Of a DNA stretch of 64,000 nt, positions 17,879 through 27,143 are shown piece by piece. This stretch comes from Anaerotignum sp. (GTDB lineage: Bacteria > Bacillota > Clostridia > Lachnospirales > Anaerotignaceae). Made by a program: the position numbers and the translations under genes. A model generated the notes under the pieces. It made no database searches, had not been told where the DNA came from, and saw only the letters and a list, made by a program, of their open reading frames with translations. Each line of letters starts with the position of its first letter. The first letter of the stretch is position 1. Location: positions 19,056-83,055 of the forward strand of contig JAHHTW010000007.1 in assembly GCA_020024265.1 (NCBI GenBank), in the 5' to 3' direction.

Positions 17879-19654
17879 ATGAAAGCAGGCACGATAGTAA
17901 AGGTGTCAGGCCCGTTGGTTATTGCAGAGAATATGCGTGAAGCCAATATGTTTGACGTGGTGCGTGTATCCGATCAGCACCTGATTGGTGAAATCATCGA
18001 AATGCACGGGGATAGAGCGTCTATACAGGTTTATGAAGAAACCTCGGGGCTGGGGCCTGGTGAAGAAGTGGTTTCTACAGGGATGCCCATGAGCGTAGAG
18101 CTTGGACCCGGTCTGATTTCTACGATTTATGATGGGATTCAGCGTCCACTGGAAAAGCTGTATGAAGTCAGCGGTACCAATATCCATAAAGGGATAGAAG
18201 CACCTTCTTTGGATCGTCAGAAAAAATGGAAATTTGAACCCACGTGTCAAGTAGGCGATGTAGTAGAAGCCGGTGACATCATTGGTAAAGTACAGGAAAC
18301 AGCAGTTGTAGAATGCCGTATTATGGTACCGGTTGGTGTAAAAGGTACCATCAAAGAGATTTTCATTGGTGATTTTACGGTTGAAGAAACCGTATGCTTG
18401 ATTACAGATGAAAAAGGCAAAGATATCGAAATCAGTATGATGCAGAAATGGCCGGTGCGTAAGGAAAGACCATATAAAGTAAAAGAAACACCCGATTCCC
18501 TTTTGGTTACTGGTCAGCGTGTGATTGATACATTTTTCCCCATTACAAAGGGTGGGGTAGCAGCAATTCCCGGACCTTTTGGCAGCGGAAAAACGGTGAC
18601 ACAGCATCAGCTTGCAAAATGGGCAGATGCCGATATTGTAGTATACATTGGCTGCGGCGAACGTGGCAATGAAATGACAGACGTATTAAACGAGTTCCCG
18701 GAACTCAAAGATCCCCGCACAGGAGAATCTTTGATGCAGAGAACGGTTTTGATTGCAAATACTTCCGATATGCCTGTTGCGGCTCGTGAGGCTTCTATTT
18801 ATACAGGCATTACCATTGCAGAATATTTCCGTGATATGGGCTATAGTGTTGCGCTGATGGCAGACTCCACCTCTCGTTGGGCGGAGGCGCTGCGTGAAAT
18901 GTCTGGTCGATTGGAAGAAATGCCCGGTGAAGAAGGGTATCCTGCATACTTGGGCTCTCGTTTGGCACAGTTCTATGAACGAGCTGGACGTGTTGTCTGC
19001 TTGGGAAGCGATGACAGAATGGGTACATTGACTGCCATTGGTGCAGTATCTCCTCCCGGTGGTGATACATCTGAACCTGTATCACAGGCAACATTGCGTA
19101 TCGTAAAGGTATTCTGGGGTCTGGATTCTTCTTTGGCGTATAAACGTCATTTCCCTGCAATCAATTGGCTGACCAGCTATTCGCTGTATCAGGATAAAGT
19201 AGATGCATGGGCAGACAAAAATGTAGATGAACATTTCTCCGATCAAAGGATTTTGGCAATGCGTTTGTTGCAGACAGAAGCGGAATTGCAGGAGATTGTA
19301 CAGTTGGTTGGTGTGGACTCCCTGTCCCATAGTGACCGTTTGATTCTGGAAACCTCCCGTTCCATTCGAGAGGACTTCTTGCATCAAAATTCCTTCCATG
19401 AAGTAGATACCTATACTTCTTTGCATAAGCAGTATCGTATGCTCAAACTGATTTTGACATTCTATGAGGAAGCAGGAGAGGCAATTAAACAGGGCATTAC
19501 CATTCAAAAGATTACAAAGCTGGATGTTGTAGAAAGAATTGGTCGTGCAAAATACGTAGAAGAAGATAATGTGGATAAGAGTTATGATGAAATCGAAAAT
19601 GATATCCGTAGCGAAATGAAAGAATTGGTTGCAAAGGGGGCTGATGAATTATGA
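17879..19654 (+). CDS. ntpA: V-type ATPase catalytic subunit A
   Basis: 591 aa. Hydrolyses ATP to drive rotation. Walker A is GPFGSGKT near residue 231, with the subunit-specific bulge domain before it; later motifs include ECGERGNEM-like GCGERGNEMTDVL and VALMADSTSRWAEALREMSGRL. ATG 17879 is used because GTAGGTGA ends 8 bases upstream; a GTG four codons earlier overlaps that site. Stop overlaps the ntpB start. Confidence 0.97.
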   Translation: MKAGTIVKVSGPLVIAENMREANMFDVVRVSDQHLIGEIIEMHGDRASIQVYEETSGLGPGEEVVSTGMPMSVELGPGLISTIYDGIQRPLEKLYEVSGTNIHKGIEAPSLDRQKKWKFEPTCQVGDVVEAGDIIGKVQETAVVECRIMVPVGVKGTIKEIFIGDFTVEETVCLITDEKGKDIEISMMQKWPVRKERPYKVKETPDSLLVTGQRVIDTFFPITKGGVAAIPGPFGSGKTVTQHQLAKWADADIVVYIGCGERGNEMTDVLNEFPELKDPRTGESLMQRTVLIANTSDMPVAAREASIYTGITIAEYFRDMGYSVALMADSTSRWAEALREMSGRLEEMPGEEGYPAYLGSRLAQFYERAGRVVCLGSDDRMGTLTAIGAVSPPGGDTSEPVSQATLRIVKVFWGLDSSLAYKRHFPAINWLTSYSLYQDKVDAWADKNVDEHFSDQRILAMRLLQTEAELQEIVQLVGVDSLSHSDRLILETSRSIREDFLHQNSFHEVDTYTSLHKQYRMLKLILTFYEEAGEAIKQGITIQKITKLDVVERIGRAKYVEEDNVDKSYDEIENDIRSEMKELVAKGADEL

Positions 19655-21027
19655 TAAAAGAATATCGCTCGATTCAAGAAGTTGCAGGCCCTCTGATGGT
19701 TGTATCTGGTGTAGAAAATGTCAAATACGATGAACTGGGCGAAATCGAATTGGCAAGTGGTGAAGTCAGAAGATGTAAGGTTTTGGAGGTAAATGGCGAT
19801 ACCGCATTGGTACAGCTCTTTGAAAGTGCAACGGGTATCAACCTGTCAGACAGTAAAGTACGTTTTTTGGGTAAGAGCTTAGATTTTGGCGTGTCTCCCG
19901 ATATTTTGGGACGTGTATTCAGTGGTATGGGTAAACCCATTGACGGTGGCCCTGATATCATTCCGGAAAAACGATTGGATATCAACGGTGCGCCGTTGAA
20001 TCCCGCAGCAAGAGAATATCCCGCAGAATTTATACAGACAGGCGTATCTGCCATTGATGGTTTGAATACATTGGTTCGTGGGCAGAAGCTGCCTATTTTC
20101 TCTGGTTCTGGTTTACCACATGCCAATTTGGCAGTACAGATCGCCAGACAGGCAAAGGTAAGAGGTACGGATTCCAAGTTTGCGGTGGTATTTGCCGCTG
20201 TTGGTATTACCTTTGAAGATGCAGAATTCTTTATCAATGATTTCAAACAAACAGGTGCGATTGACCGCTCCGTTGTATTTGTAAACCTTGCAAATGACCC
20301 TGCGGTAGAACGTGTATGTACCCCTCGTATGGCATTGACAGCAGCAGAATATCTGGCATTTGAACAGGGGATGCATGTTTTGGTTATCATTACAGACATC
20401 ACAAACTATGCAGAAGCACTGCGTGAAGTATCCGCAGCAAAGAAGGAAGTACCCGGTCGTCGTGGCTACCCCGGTTATTTGTATACCGACCTTGCTACGA
20501 TGTATGAACGTGCTGGGCGTATCAAAGGAAAACCCGGTTCTATTACAATGATCCCTATTCTGACCATGCCGGAGGATGATAAAACACATCCCATCCCTGA
20601 CTTAACAGGATATATCACAGAAGGTCAGATTATACTGAGCCGTGATTTGTATAAAAAGGGTATTCAGCCACCCATTGATGTTTTGCCATCTTTGTCCCGT
20701 CTGAAGGATAAAGGGATTGGTAAGGACAAAACAAGGGAAGATCATGCCGATACCATGAACCAGTTGTTTGCAGCATATTCTCGAGGTAAGGATGCAAAAG
20801 AGCTGATGGCAATTTTGGGTGAAAGTGCTTTGTCCGATATTGACTTAATGTATGCGAAGTTTGCAGATGAATTTGAAAAACAGTATGTATCTCAGGGCTT
20901 CCGTACAGACAGAACCATCGAGCAAACACTGGATACCGGCTGGAAACTGCTGCGTATGTTGCCAAAGAGTGAATTGAAACGTATTCGTGATGAATATCTT
21001 GAAAAATATCTGGCGGACGAGGAGTGA
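19651..21027 (+). CDS. ntpB: V-type ATPase regulatory subunit B
   Basis: 458 aa non-catalytic head subunit alternating with A. It lacks a true P-loop (GSGLPHANLAVQIARQ in its place), as expected, and keeps the family signature FVNLANDPAVERVCTPRMALTAAE and RGYPGYLYTDLATMYERAGR. ATGA overlap with ntpA implies coupled 1:1 synthesis. Confidence 0.97.
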   Translation: MIKEYRSIQEVAGPLMVVSGVENVKYDELGEIELASGEVRRCKVLEVNGDTALVQLFESATGINLSDSKVRFLGKSLDFGVSPDILGRVFSGMGKPIDGGPDIIPEKRLDINGAPLNPAAREYPAEFIQTGVSAIDGLNTLVRGQKLPIFSGSGLPHANLAVQIARQAKVRGTDSKFAVVFAAVGITFEDAEFFINDFKQTGAIDRSVVFVNLANDPAVERVCTPRMALTAAEYLAFEQGMHVLVIITDITNYAEALREVSAAKKEVPGRRGYPGYLYTDLATMYERAGRIKGKPGSITMIPILTMPEDDKTHPIPDLTGYITEGQIILSRDLYKKGIQPPIDVLPSLSRLKDKGIGKDKTREDHADTMNQLFAAYSRGKDAKELMAILGESALSDIDLMYAKFADEFEKQYVSQGFRTDRTIEQTLDTGWKLLRMLPKSELKRIRDEYLEKYLADEE

Positions 21028-21033
21028 TGCATT

Positions 21034-21711
21034 GTGGCTAAATTAAATGTCAATCCCACCCGAATGGAAATGACAAGGCTCAAACGTCAGCTGAAGACCG
21101 CAACCAGAGGGCACAAATTGCTGAAAGACAAACTGGATGAACTGATGAAACAGTTTTTGGAGATTGTCAGAGAAAACAAACGCTTGCGTGAAGCAGCAGA
21201 AGCTGCTTTGGAACGAGCGTATCAGGATTTTATCATAGCAAGAGCCGTGATGAGTGAAAGCACGCTGTCTGAGGCGTTGATGATTCCACAGCAGTCTGTT
21301 GCTGTAAAGGTGAAAAGACGCAATATTATGAGTGTCAATGTACCGATATTTGACTTCCAGAAAGAGGAGGGCAGTGGAGATATCTATCCGTATGGTACTG
21401 CATTTACATCTGGTGAATTGGATAGTGCGATGAATGCATTTTCTGATGCAATGGAGCCGCTTTTGCGTCTGGCAGAGAGTGAAAAGACAGCACAGCTGTT
21501 GGCACAGGAAATCGAGCGTACACGTCGTCGTGTAAATGCTCTGGAGAATGTTATGATTCCAAACTATCAGGAAACCATCAAATTTATTGCGATGAAGCTG
21601 GAGGAAAACGAAAGAGCCAGCACGACCAGATTGATGAAGGTCAAAGACATGGTATTGAAGAAATCTATTGAGGAAAAACGTAAGCAGGACGAGGCTTTAC
21701 AAAAAGCATAG
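21034..21711 (+). CDS. ntpD: V-type ATPase central-stalk subunit D
   Basis: 225 aa. Forms the rotating shaft. Begins with the typical NVNPTRMEMTRLKRQLKTATRGHKLLKDKLDELM helix and ends with a long C-terminal helix containing RRVNALENVMIPNYQETIKFI. GTG start, with GAGGAGTGA 7-8 bases upstream. Last gene of the operon. Confidence 0.96.
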   Translation: MAKLNVNPTRMEMTRLKRQLKTATRGHKLLKDKLDELMKQFLEIVRENKRLREAAEAALERAYQDFIIARAVMSESTLSEALMIPQQSVAVKVKRRNIMSVNVPIFDFQKEEGSGDIYPYGTAFTSGELDSAMNAFSDAMEPLLRLAESEKTAQLLAQEIERTRRRVNALENVMIPNYQETIKFIAMKLEENERASTTRLMKVKDMVLKKSIEEKRKQDEALQKA

Positions 21712-21777
21712 ATTTTCAAAAAAATCATCTCTATACCATAGATGTACGATCAATATATTGGTATATGATCCTATCAA

Positions 21778-21819
21778 AAGGTACTTATCTGTTAAATTAG
21801 GTAAGTACCTTATTTTTTT
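21778..21819 (+). terminator. Intrinsic terminator of the V-ATPase operon
   Basis: 13-bp stem AAGGTACTTATCT / AGGTAAGTACCTT (21778-21790 with 21799-21811), one G-T wobble, followed by ATTTTTTTG. Confidence 0.9.
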
Positions 21820-22201
21820 GTACAGAGCAGGGAGGATCAACACCTGCTTCAGGAGAGAAAATAAAAAATATGGAGAGAATGGAGCGAAAGAAAGCATGTC
21901 GGGACTGCAGCAGAAAAATGCTGCAAAGATCAGATTCATATGTTGGGATATATTCCACGATGTTGCAGTGTGGTTTCATGGATAAGCTACTTCAGAAATA
22001 GAAGCAGTAGGATGATATTCGGTTGTCATGTGAATGGAAAATAGAAATCAGGGGAATTATTATGTTGTGCAGAGGATATGATGTTAGTATAGAAGGGAAA
22101 TATAAGGATATGGGAGTGTATGCATGGTTGGTTAAAATACGACATCATAAATAATCATTTGCAATACATAGAACCTTTTACGGATAGCAAGAATTTGTAG
22201 G
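21820..22201. other. Intergenic region between V-ATPase and hemerythrin, no supported gene
   Basis: About 380 bases. The only frame of note is a 43-codon frame (21870-22001) with four Cys but a poorly placed ribosome site; I do not call it. No conserved RNA element was recognised. Confidence 0.45.
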
Positions 22202-22231
22202 CAAAAAAATAAAGCCCCCAAAAAGGGGGGC
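22202..22231 (-). terminator. Intrinsic terminator of the hemerythrin gene
   Basis: On the minus strand GCCCCCC pairs with GGGGGC around a T5 loop and is followed by TTTATTTTTTTGC. Confidence 0.85.
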
Positions 22232-22291
22232 AACCAAAAGAAATCGAGCCTCATAGAATTTGTGCGGATCTATGCAACGAGTGGCTTTCAT

Positions 22292-22693
22292 TTATTTAGA
22301 GTTTTTTACATGTGCAGCAAGTTTTTTGTCTTCCATACGAATATGTGTCACCAAAATACCAACGATTTGGTTCACCTGATTGAGTGTAGCCAAATTTGCA
22401 CCTTGTACATTCAAAGTATTTGTAATCTGCGCCAAATCTATTTTATATTTGTCATGAAATTGTTTGTGCGCAGTAAATCCGGGGTATTTTGACTGAATTT
22501 GCAGTTGTTCTTCATCATGGAAATGTTTTTTCACATAATCATTTAAGAACTTTGTTGTATTGATGATCTGTGCACGCCCTTTCCCTTGAGCACAAGCATC
22601 CATCAAATTATTGATTGCGCTAAAGAGCTGACGGTGTTCCATATCAATGAGGGGGTGTCCTGTTTCCATATCTTTTGTCAATTCATATTTCAT
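22292..22693 (-). CDS. Bacteriohemerythrin-like protein
   Basis: 133 aa single-domain hemerythrin, a di-iron oxygen-binding four-helix bundle. The ligand series is complete: H in ETGHPLIDMEHRQLF (two His), H-x3-E in HFHDEEQLQ, H-x4-H in HKQFHDKY, and H-x4-D in HIRMEDKKL. AAAGGAGGTAATAAAAT precedes the start. In an anaerobe it probably scavenges or senses oxygen. It appears to be monocistronic. Confidence 0.93.
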   Translation of the reverse strand: MKYELTKDMETGHPLIDMEHRQLFSAINNLMDACAQGKGRAQIINTTKFLNDYVKKHFHDEEQLQIQSKYPGFTAHKQFHDKYKIDLAQITNTLNVQGANLATLNQVNQIVGILVTHIRMEDKKLAAHVKNSK

Positions 22694-22771
22694 ATTTTAT
22701 TACCTCCTTTCAAAATACATAAACAAAACAACAGTAGCTTTGCAAGATGTATATCCGTCCGACATCATCAA

Positions 22772-23779
22772 TCACAGCAGTGTCACACCAGCTGCTTCAC
22801 AGACATCTATCGTTTCCTGATCCCAAATAGAGGATTGCACTTCGCCGATATGTGCCTTGCCTAAAAGCAGCATACACAGACGGGATTGTCCAATACCACC
22901 GCCAATGGTAGGAGGCAATTTACCTTCTAACAGCATTTTGTGATAGGCGAGAGTACGTCTTTCGTCGCAACCGGCTTTTTTCAGCTGACAATCCAATGTT
23001 GCAGCATCTACACGAATCCCCATAGAAGAAATTTCGAGTGCATTGTCCAAAATGGGGTTATAGAATAATAAATCGCCGTTGAGCTGCCAATCGTCATAGT
23101 CAGGAGAACGGCTGTCATGTGGCTCGCCGGAATGCAATTTGTCCCCAATCTGCATAATGAATACAGTATGGTATTCTTTGGTAATTGCATTTTCTCTTTC
23201 TTTTGGTGTCAAATCAGGGTATTTATCTTCCAATTCCTGAGAAGTAATGAAAGTAACTTCTCTGCAAAGCTCTGTTTTGATACGAGGATATTTCTTTTTC
23301 AAAACATCTAAGGTATCGCAAATACTCAAAACAATACCTTGTACGGTGAATTTCAATTCATGTACATTGCGTTTTTCCGGAGTAATGACCTTTTCCCAAT
23401 CCCATTGATCTACATATATGGAATGTAGGTTATCCAGTGTTTCATCACGGCGGATAGCATTCATATTTGTATAAAGCCCTTTGCCGGGTCTAAAATCGTA
23501 GCGATAGAGAGCCATTCTTTTCCATTTTGCTAAGGAGTGAACAACCTCTGCTGTTACACCTGTTGCAGGCACTTCAAAGCTGACAGGGCGTTCCACACCA
23601 CTCAAATTATCGTTTAAGCCTGTTTTGGGATCTACAAATAGCGGAGCGGATACACGCTTGAGATTTAATATTTGTGATAAATGCTCTTCAAAATTTTGAT
23701 GGATGAGTCCAATGGCATTTTGTGTTTCATATAATGTTAATACTGATTGATAGCCCTCAGGGATATATGTCTTACTCAA
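22772..23779 (-). CDS. asnA: Aspartate-ammonia ligase (ammonia-dependent asparagine synthetase)
   Basis: 335 aa. Makes asparagine from aspartate, ammonia and ATP through an aspartyl-AMP, with a class II synthetase fold. Family segments include GLNDNLSGVERPVSF, EVVHSLAKWKRMAL, LHSIYVDQWDWEKVI, RSPDYDDWQLNGDLLFYNP, SSMGIRVDA and the C-terminal GGGIGQSRLCMLLL. TTG at 23779 gives the family-like N terminus MSKTYIPEGY and sits 10 bases after AAAGGA; an in-frame GTG at 23788 almost touches that site. Confidence 0.95.
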   Translation of the reverse strand: MSKTYIPEGYQSVLTLYETQNAIGLIHQNFEEHLSQILNLKRVSAPLFVDPKTGLNDNLSGVERPVSFEVPATGVTAEVVHSLAKWKRMALYRYDFRPGKGLYTNMNAIRRDETLDNLHSIYVDQWDWEKVITPEKRNVHELKFTVQGIVLSICDTLDVLKKKYPRIKTELCREVTFITSQELEDKYPDLTPKERENAITKEYHTVFIMQIGDKLHSGEPHDSRSPDYDDWQLNGDLLFYNPILDNALEISSMGIRVDAATLDCQLKKAGCDERRTLAYHKMLLEGKLPPTIGGGIGQSRLCMLLLGKAHIGEVQSSIWDQETIDVCEAAGVTLL

Positions 23780-23814
23780 AAACAACACGTCCTTTCTCGC
23801 AATTACTACTCATA

Positions 23815-23842
23815 AGCATAACATAAACAGTCAAATTGTCAA
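23815..23842 (-). promoter_or_regulatory. SigA-type promoter of asnA
   Basis: Minus strand TTGACA (23842-23837), 16-base spacer, TATGCT (23820-23815). The leader would be short (~30 bases); no T-box structure is present. Confidence 0.7.
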
Positions 23843-24030
23843 GTATAGGTTTTCTTGCTTTGTGTCTTTTATATCGCAATATATGGTGTAACTGACTAGC
23901 ATAGATTGGATATATAGTGATTTTTGAGATGTAATTTTCATAAAAAGATGTAGCGTATCAAGATATGATATAAAGAAATGATATTTAGATATGATATTTT
24001 TTATATGCATATAATTTTCAGTGACAATTG

Positions 24031-24060
24031 TTGACAATATTACCATTTATTCATTATACT
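24031..24060 (+). promoter_or_regulatory. SigA-type promoter of the HD-GYP gene
   Basis: TTGACA (24031-24036), 18-base spacer, TATACT (24055-24060). An ACAATTGT palindrome (24024-24031) abuts the -35. The rest of the asnA-HD-GYP divergent gap is AT-rich with nothing else recognised. Confidence 0.75.
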
Positions 24061-24151
24061 ATCATTAAGAGAAACATACAGCAAAAGAAACATACAGCAT
24101 ATCTAAGGATGTTTATGCCACTGCACAAATATGCTGAAGGGGGATTGTGTC

Positions 24152-25279
24152 ATGATTGAGGAGAACCATACGAAATCATCTCAGATATCGTTGGAACAAC
24201 AAGCACCGGAACCGGACATCATGCTTATTGTAGATGATGACGGATTAAACAGATGGATGCTGGAAAATATATTCAAACCATTTTATAAAATTGAAACTGC
24301 TGAAAATGGAAGAATTGGTATGGAAAAATTGTTGCAGAACACAGAGCGCATTGTAGCCGTGTTGTTGGACGTGGTTATGCCGGAAATGGATGGACTGCAA
24401 CTTTTACATATTTTAGAACAAAATAAAATTTTGACTCGTATCCCTGTATTTCTCATTACTTCTTATGATCGAGATAAGGTTATGGAAGATGCATATGAAA
24501 TGGGTGTTATGGATGTCATCAAAAAACCCGTTGTTCCGTATATTGTCCAAAGACGTGTCAATTCGGTGGTAGAGTTGTTTCGTACCAGAAGGCGTTTAGA
24601 CCATATTGTAGAGCAGCAGGAAGAAGAACTGGTTCAACAGGCAAATAAAATTTTAGACCTCAACAGGGGTATGGTTGAGGCGCTTGCAACGGCTATTGAA
24701 TTTAGAAGTGGCGAGTCTGGTTCGCATGTACGAAGGATCTATGGCATTACAGACTACATACTGCGGTATACACCGTTTGGTGAAGGGCTGACAGAGCGTG
24801 AAATAGAGCAGATTTCGGTTGCTGCCATCATGCATGATGTCGGAAAAATTGCAATTCCGGATGCTATATTGAATAAGCCTGGAAAATTAACAGAAGAAGA
24901 ATTTGAGATTATGAAAACACACTCTTTACAGGGAGCTATGCTGTTAGAAAAGATACCGCAAATGCGTCATATGGAAGTATTTCAATATGCGTATGATATT
25001 GCACGACATCATCATGAGAGATGGGATGGCAGAGGATATCCGGATGGGCTAAAAGGTGATGAAATCAGTCTGTGGTCACAGGTGGTTTCCTTAGCAGATG
25101 TGTATGATGCACTGGTCAGCAAGCGGGTATACAAAAAGTCATTTGGCTTTGATCAGGCAGTAAGCATGATTTTGAATGGAGAATGTGGCGTTTTCAATCC
25201 AAAACTGTTACATTGTTTTTTTGGCGTAGAGAAAAAAATTCGAGAATTGCTCTATCGTGATGAGGAGGAACTTGTATAA
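24152..25279 (+). CDS. Response regulator with HD-GYP c-di-GMP phosphodiesterase domain
   Basis: 375 aa. An N-terminal receiver domain (about residues 25-145; phosphoacceptor Asp near 73 in VAVLLDVVMPEMDG, and the conserved Lys in VIKKPV) is followed by an HD-GYP domain. The HD pair is HDVGKIAIPDAIL near residue 228; HHERWDGRGYPDGL near 290 carries the GYP signature, and LADVYDAL follows. It probably degrades cyclic di-GMP when phosphorylated. No sensor kinase is adjacent. Start 24152 uses the GAAGGGGG site; the upstream ATG at 24131 lies before that site. Confidence 0.93.
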   Translation: MIEENHTKSSQISLEQQAPEPDIMLIVDDDGLNRWMLENIFKPFYKIETAENGRIGMEKLLQNTERIVAVLLDVVMPEMDGLQLLHILEQNKILTRIPVFLITSYDRDKVMEDAYEMGVMDVIKKPVVPYIVQRRVNSVVELFRTRRRLDHIVEQQEEELVQQANKILDLNRGMVEALATAIEFRSGESGSHVRRIYGITDYILRYTPFGEGLTEREIEQISVAAIMHDVGKIAIPDAILNKPGKLTEEEFEIMKTHSLQGAMLLEKIPQMRHMEVFQYAYDIARHHHERWDGRGYPDGLKGDEISLWSQVVSLADVYDALVSKRVYKKSFGFDQAVSMILNGECGVFNPKLLHCFFGVEKKIRELLYRDEEELV

Positions 25280-25427
25280 GTATTTCTGAAAAGAAAGGCT
25301 CTACAAAGCATTTGTTTCCGGTTACTTGCGCAAGCGTATAATCATATCAGGTATCTATTTACGCCATGAAATGCTAGGATATGGTTTTGAAAATGCTGCA
25401 AAATTCAAATTTTCGGATATCGACAAT

Positions 25428-25471
25428 AAAAAAGACTTGCCTATGGAATATGTATCAGGTAAGCCTTTTTT
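25428..25471. terminator. Bidirectional terminator between HD-GYP gene and rrf2
   Basis: AAAAAAGACTTGCCT (25428-25442) pairs with AGGTAAGCCTTTTTT (25457-25471) with two wobble pairs; A and T runs on both sides serve the converging genes. Confidence 0.85.
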
Positions 25472-25490
25472 ATGTTTTTCTATTGTGTTT

Positions 25491-25925
25491 TTATGAATGT
25501 GGCGGGCAGATATTTTGTTTGTTTTTGTAGTCTTCCGCCAACTCCGCCAAGGAAATATTGTCTACCACATCATCCAATGCATCTTTCATTTTTTTCCAAA
25601 TAGACCAAGAGGCACAGCTGCCTACATGTGGACACGTTTTATGATCAATGCAGTCTACAGGGGAGAGAGAACCTTCTAAAATACGTAGTACTTCTCCAAT
25701 GGTAATATCTTTGGGATCATGTGTAAGAATGTATCCTCCCTGTGCGCCACGATAACTTTTCACAATCCCTGATTTTGTTAGAGGATTGATAATTTGCTCG
25801 AGATATTTTTCGGAAATATCTTGTTCCTTTGCAATAGACTTCAGTGCAATGGTGCCGTCTTCATAATGCAGGGCCAAGCTGATCATCAGACGGATGCCAT
25901 AGCGACCTTTTGTAGATATTTTCAT
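25491..25925 (-). CDS. Rrf2-family Fe-S-type transcriptional regulator (IscR-like)
   Basis: 144 aa from ATG 25925 (GGAGGGAG upstream; the family begins MKISTKGRYG). A winged-helix DNA-binding region spans roughly residues 1-70 (GIRLMISLA..., SEKYLEQIINPLTKSGIVKS). Three cysteines occur at 92, 98 and 104 (DCIDHKTCPHVGSC), the same spacing and numbering as the [2Fe-2S] ligands of E. coli IscR. It therefore probably senses Fe-S status or redox. No isc/suf genes are in the window; it lies 29 bases behind the YbaK-type gene and is likely co-transcribed. Confidence 0.92.
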   Translation of the reverse strand: MKISTKGRYGIRLMISLALHYEDGTIALKSIAKEQDISEKYLEQIINPLTKSGIVKSYRGAQGGYILTHDPKDITIGEVLRILEGSLSPVDCIDHKTCPHVGSCASWSIWKKMKDALDDVVDNISLAELAEDYKNKQNICPPHS

Positions 25926-25954
25926 ATATGTGTAAACTCCCTCCTTGTGTAATT

Positions 25955-26428
25955 TTATTCTTCCCAACCCTTACATATATCAACCCAGGCTTTACATTTG
26001 CCATAGTGAAACAGTTCTTCACAAGTCAATTCTACAGCAGAGTTTCCGCTGCCTGCTGCCGGAAAAACGGTATCAAAGCGTTTCATGGAGATATCAGCAT
26101 ATGCACTGGTACCTTCAGGCAATGCGAAAGGGCAAACACCACCCACAGCATGTCCGGTTGCCTCTAAAGTTTCTTCCGGAGAAAGCATTTTTGCCTTTAT
26201 TCCAAAAGTATCCTTGAACTTGCGATTATCAATTTTTGTATCACCTGCAACAGAAATGACAATAGGCCCTTCCTTACTCATCAAACAAAGTGTTTTGGAA
26301 ATGCGTGCAGGGATGACACCAACGGCATTTGCGGCAAGTTCCACAGTTGCGCTTGATGTATCAAATTCCAAGATAGGCTTTGGGCAATTCATTTCTTTTA
26401 AATATGCTTTTACTTTTTCAATAGACAT
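25955..26428 (-). CDS. YbaK/EbsC-family prolyl-tRNA-editing-like deacylase
   Basis: 157 aa single-domain editing protein that in characterised members hydrolyses Cys-tRNA(Pro) or related mischarged tRNA. Family features: ISKTLCLMSKEGPIVISVAGDTKIDNRKFK with the conserved Lys, and the AVGGVCPFAL loop that marks YbaK members. The start at 26428 follows AAAGGGGAT by 9 bases; the frame stays open upstream, but without a ribosome site. First gene of a likely operon with the Rrf2 regulator. Confidence 0.9.
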   Translation of the reverse strand: MSIEKVKAYLKEMNCPKPILEFDTSSATVELAANAVGVIPARISKTLCLMSKEGPIVISVAGDTKIDNRKFKDTFGIKAKMLSPEETLEATGHAVGGVCPFALPEGTSAYADISMKRFDTVFPAAGSGNSAVELTCEELFHYGKCKAWVDICKGWEE

Positions 26429-26890
26429 GCTAACAATCCCCTTTTTCATTTGGCACAATAAATTTTTTTTTGAATGGTGGTATGTGCTTTGCTTCAGACC
26501 ATACCAAACGGCAGCATATAGAAAGAGAAACAAAAAGGTTTCTTCTTGGTGTTGCTTACAAGGATGCTGAGGCAATCGTGTCATGCCACAAGAACAATAC
26601 AGCAGTTGTTTTGTCTGAGATATACAAAACGTGACATATGATACAACTGTTCTTTTCACATGTAATATCATAGCAGAAAAGTAGTATTTATGCAAGAGAA
26701 CTTTTTCAGGAGAAATATAAGAAAAACAAAAAAATATATTTCGTTGCTTTTTATGATGGATTTGTCATAAAAATAAATTGTTTTTCTATATATACAAGTA
26801 TAAAAGCATAAAAATCATGAAGTTTTTGATTGGTTTTTATCCATAAAATTGAGAATTTTAACTTTTTTATGGGTGAGCAGCAAAAATGTC
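26429..26890. other. Intergenic region upstream of ybaK and dlt, no gene seen
   Basis: About 460 bases, strongly AT-rich at 26700-26880. The YbaK frame reads on into it without a start signal. No other structure was recognised. Confidence 0.45.
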
Positions 26891-26920
26891 TTGCAACTGA
26901 TTTCTGATATGTGTTATACT
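26891..26920 (+). promoter_or_regulatory. SigA-type promoter in front of a short terminated transcript
   Basis: TTGCAA (26891-26896), 18-base spacer, TATACT (26915-26920). Predicted start near 26927. Confidence 0.65.
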
Positions 26921-26926
26921 AAGCCA

Positions 26927-27038
26927 TATATTGTATCAGGGTATTATTTGTGCAAAGTCTTTTTATGACCATGCGAGAGACAGAGCAATCATAATACAAC
27001 ACAACCGGACACATCCCCGTGTGTCCGGTTGTTTTTTT
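26927..27038 (+). ncRNA. Candidate ~110-nt small RNA or attenuated leader upstream of the dlt operon
   Basis: The segment has its own promoter and ends at a strong terminator. Inside, GTATTAT (26941-26947) can pair with ATAATAC (26991-26997), with TTG/CAA extending the stem; an inner GTCTT/GAGAC hairpin (~26957-26980) sits within. There is no frame with a ribosome site. A second promoter lies after the terminator, so dltA need not depend on read-through. It matches no RNA family that I recognise. Confidence 0.5.
27001..27038 (+). terminator. Strong intrinsic terminator upstream of dltA
   Basis: Perfect 13-bp GC-rich stem ACAACCGGACACA / TGTGTCCGGTTGT (27001-27013 with 27020-27032), then TTTTTT. 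Confidence 0.9.
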
Positions 27039-27048
27039 GATGGATACG

Positions 27049-27078
27049 TTGACTTTGAACAAGATACAATGGTATACT
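27049..27078 (+). promoter_or_regulatory. SigA-type promoter of the dlt operon
   Basis: TTGACT (27049-27054), 18-base spacer, TATACT (27073-27078), about 65 bases before dltA. Confidence 0.75.
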
Positions 27079-27143
27079 TGAACAAGATTTGGGCAAGTAG
27101 AAAACTGCTTTGTCCATAGAACAACAAAGAAACGAGGGACACT

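Noticed and set aside
21870..22001. 43-codon frame with a CxxC pair between ntpD and hemerythrin
   Set aside because: Ribosome site too far away and no homology recognised; downstream of a strong terminator with no promoter seen.
23789..24030. Possible T-box leader for asnA
   Set aside because: No AGGGTGG-type antiterminator or specifier structure; the leader from the visible promoter is only ~30 bases.
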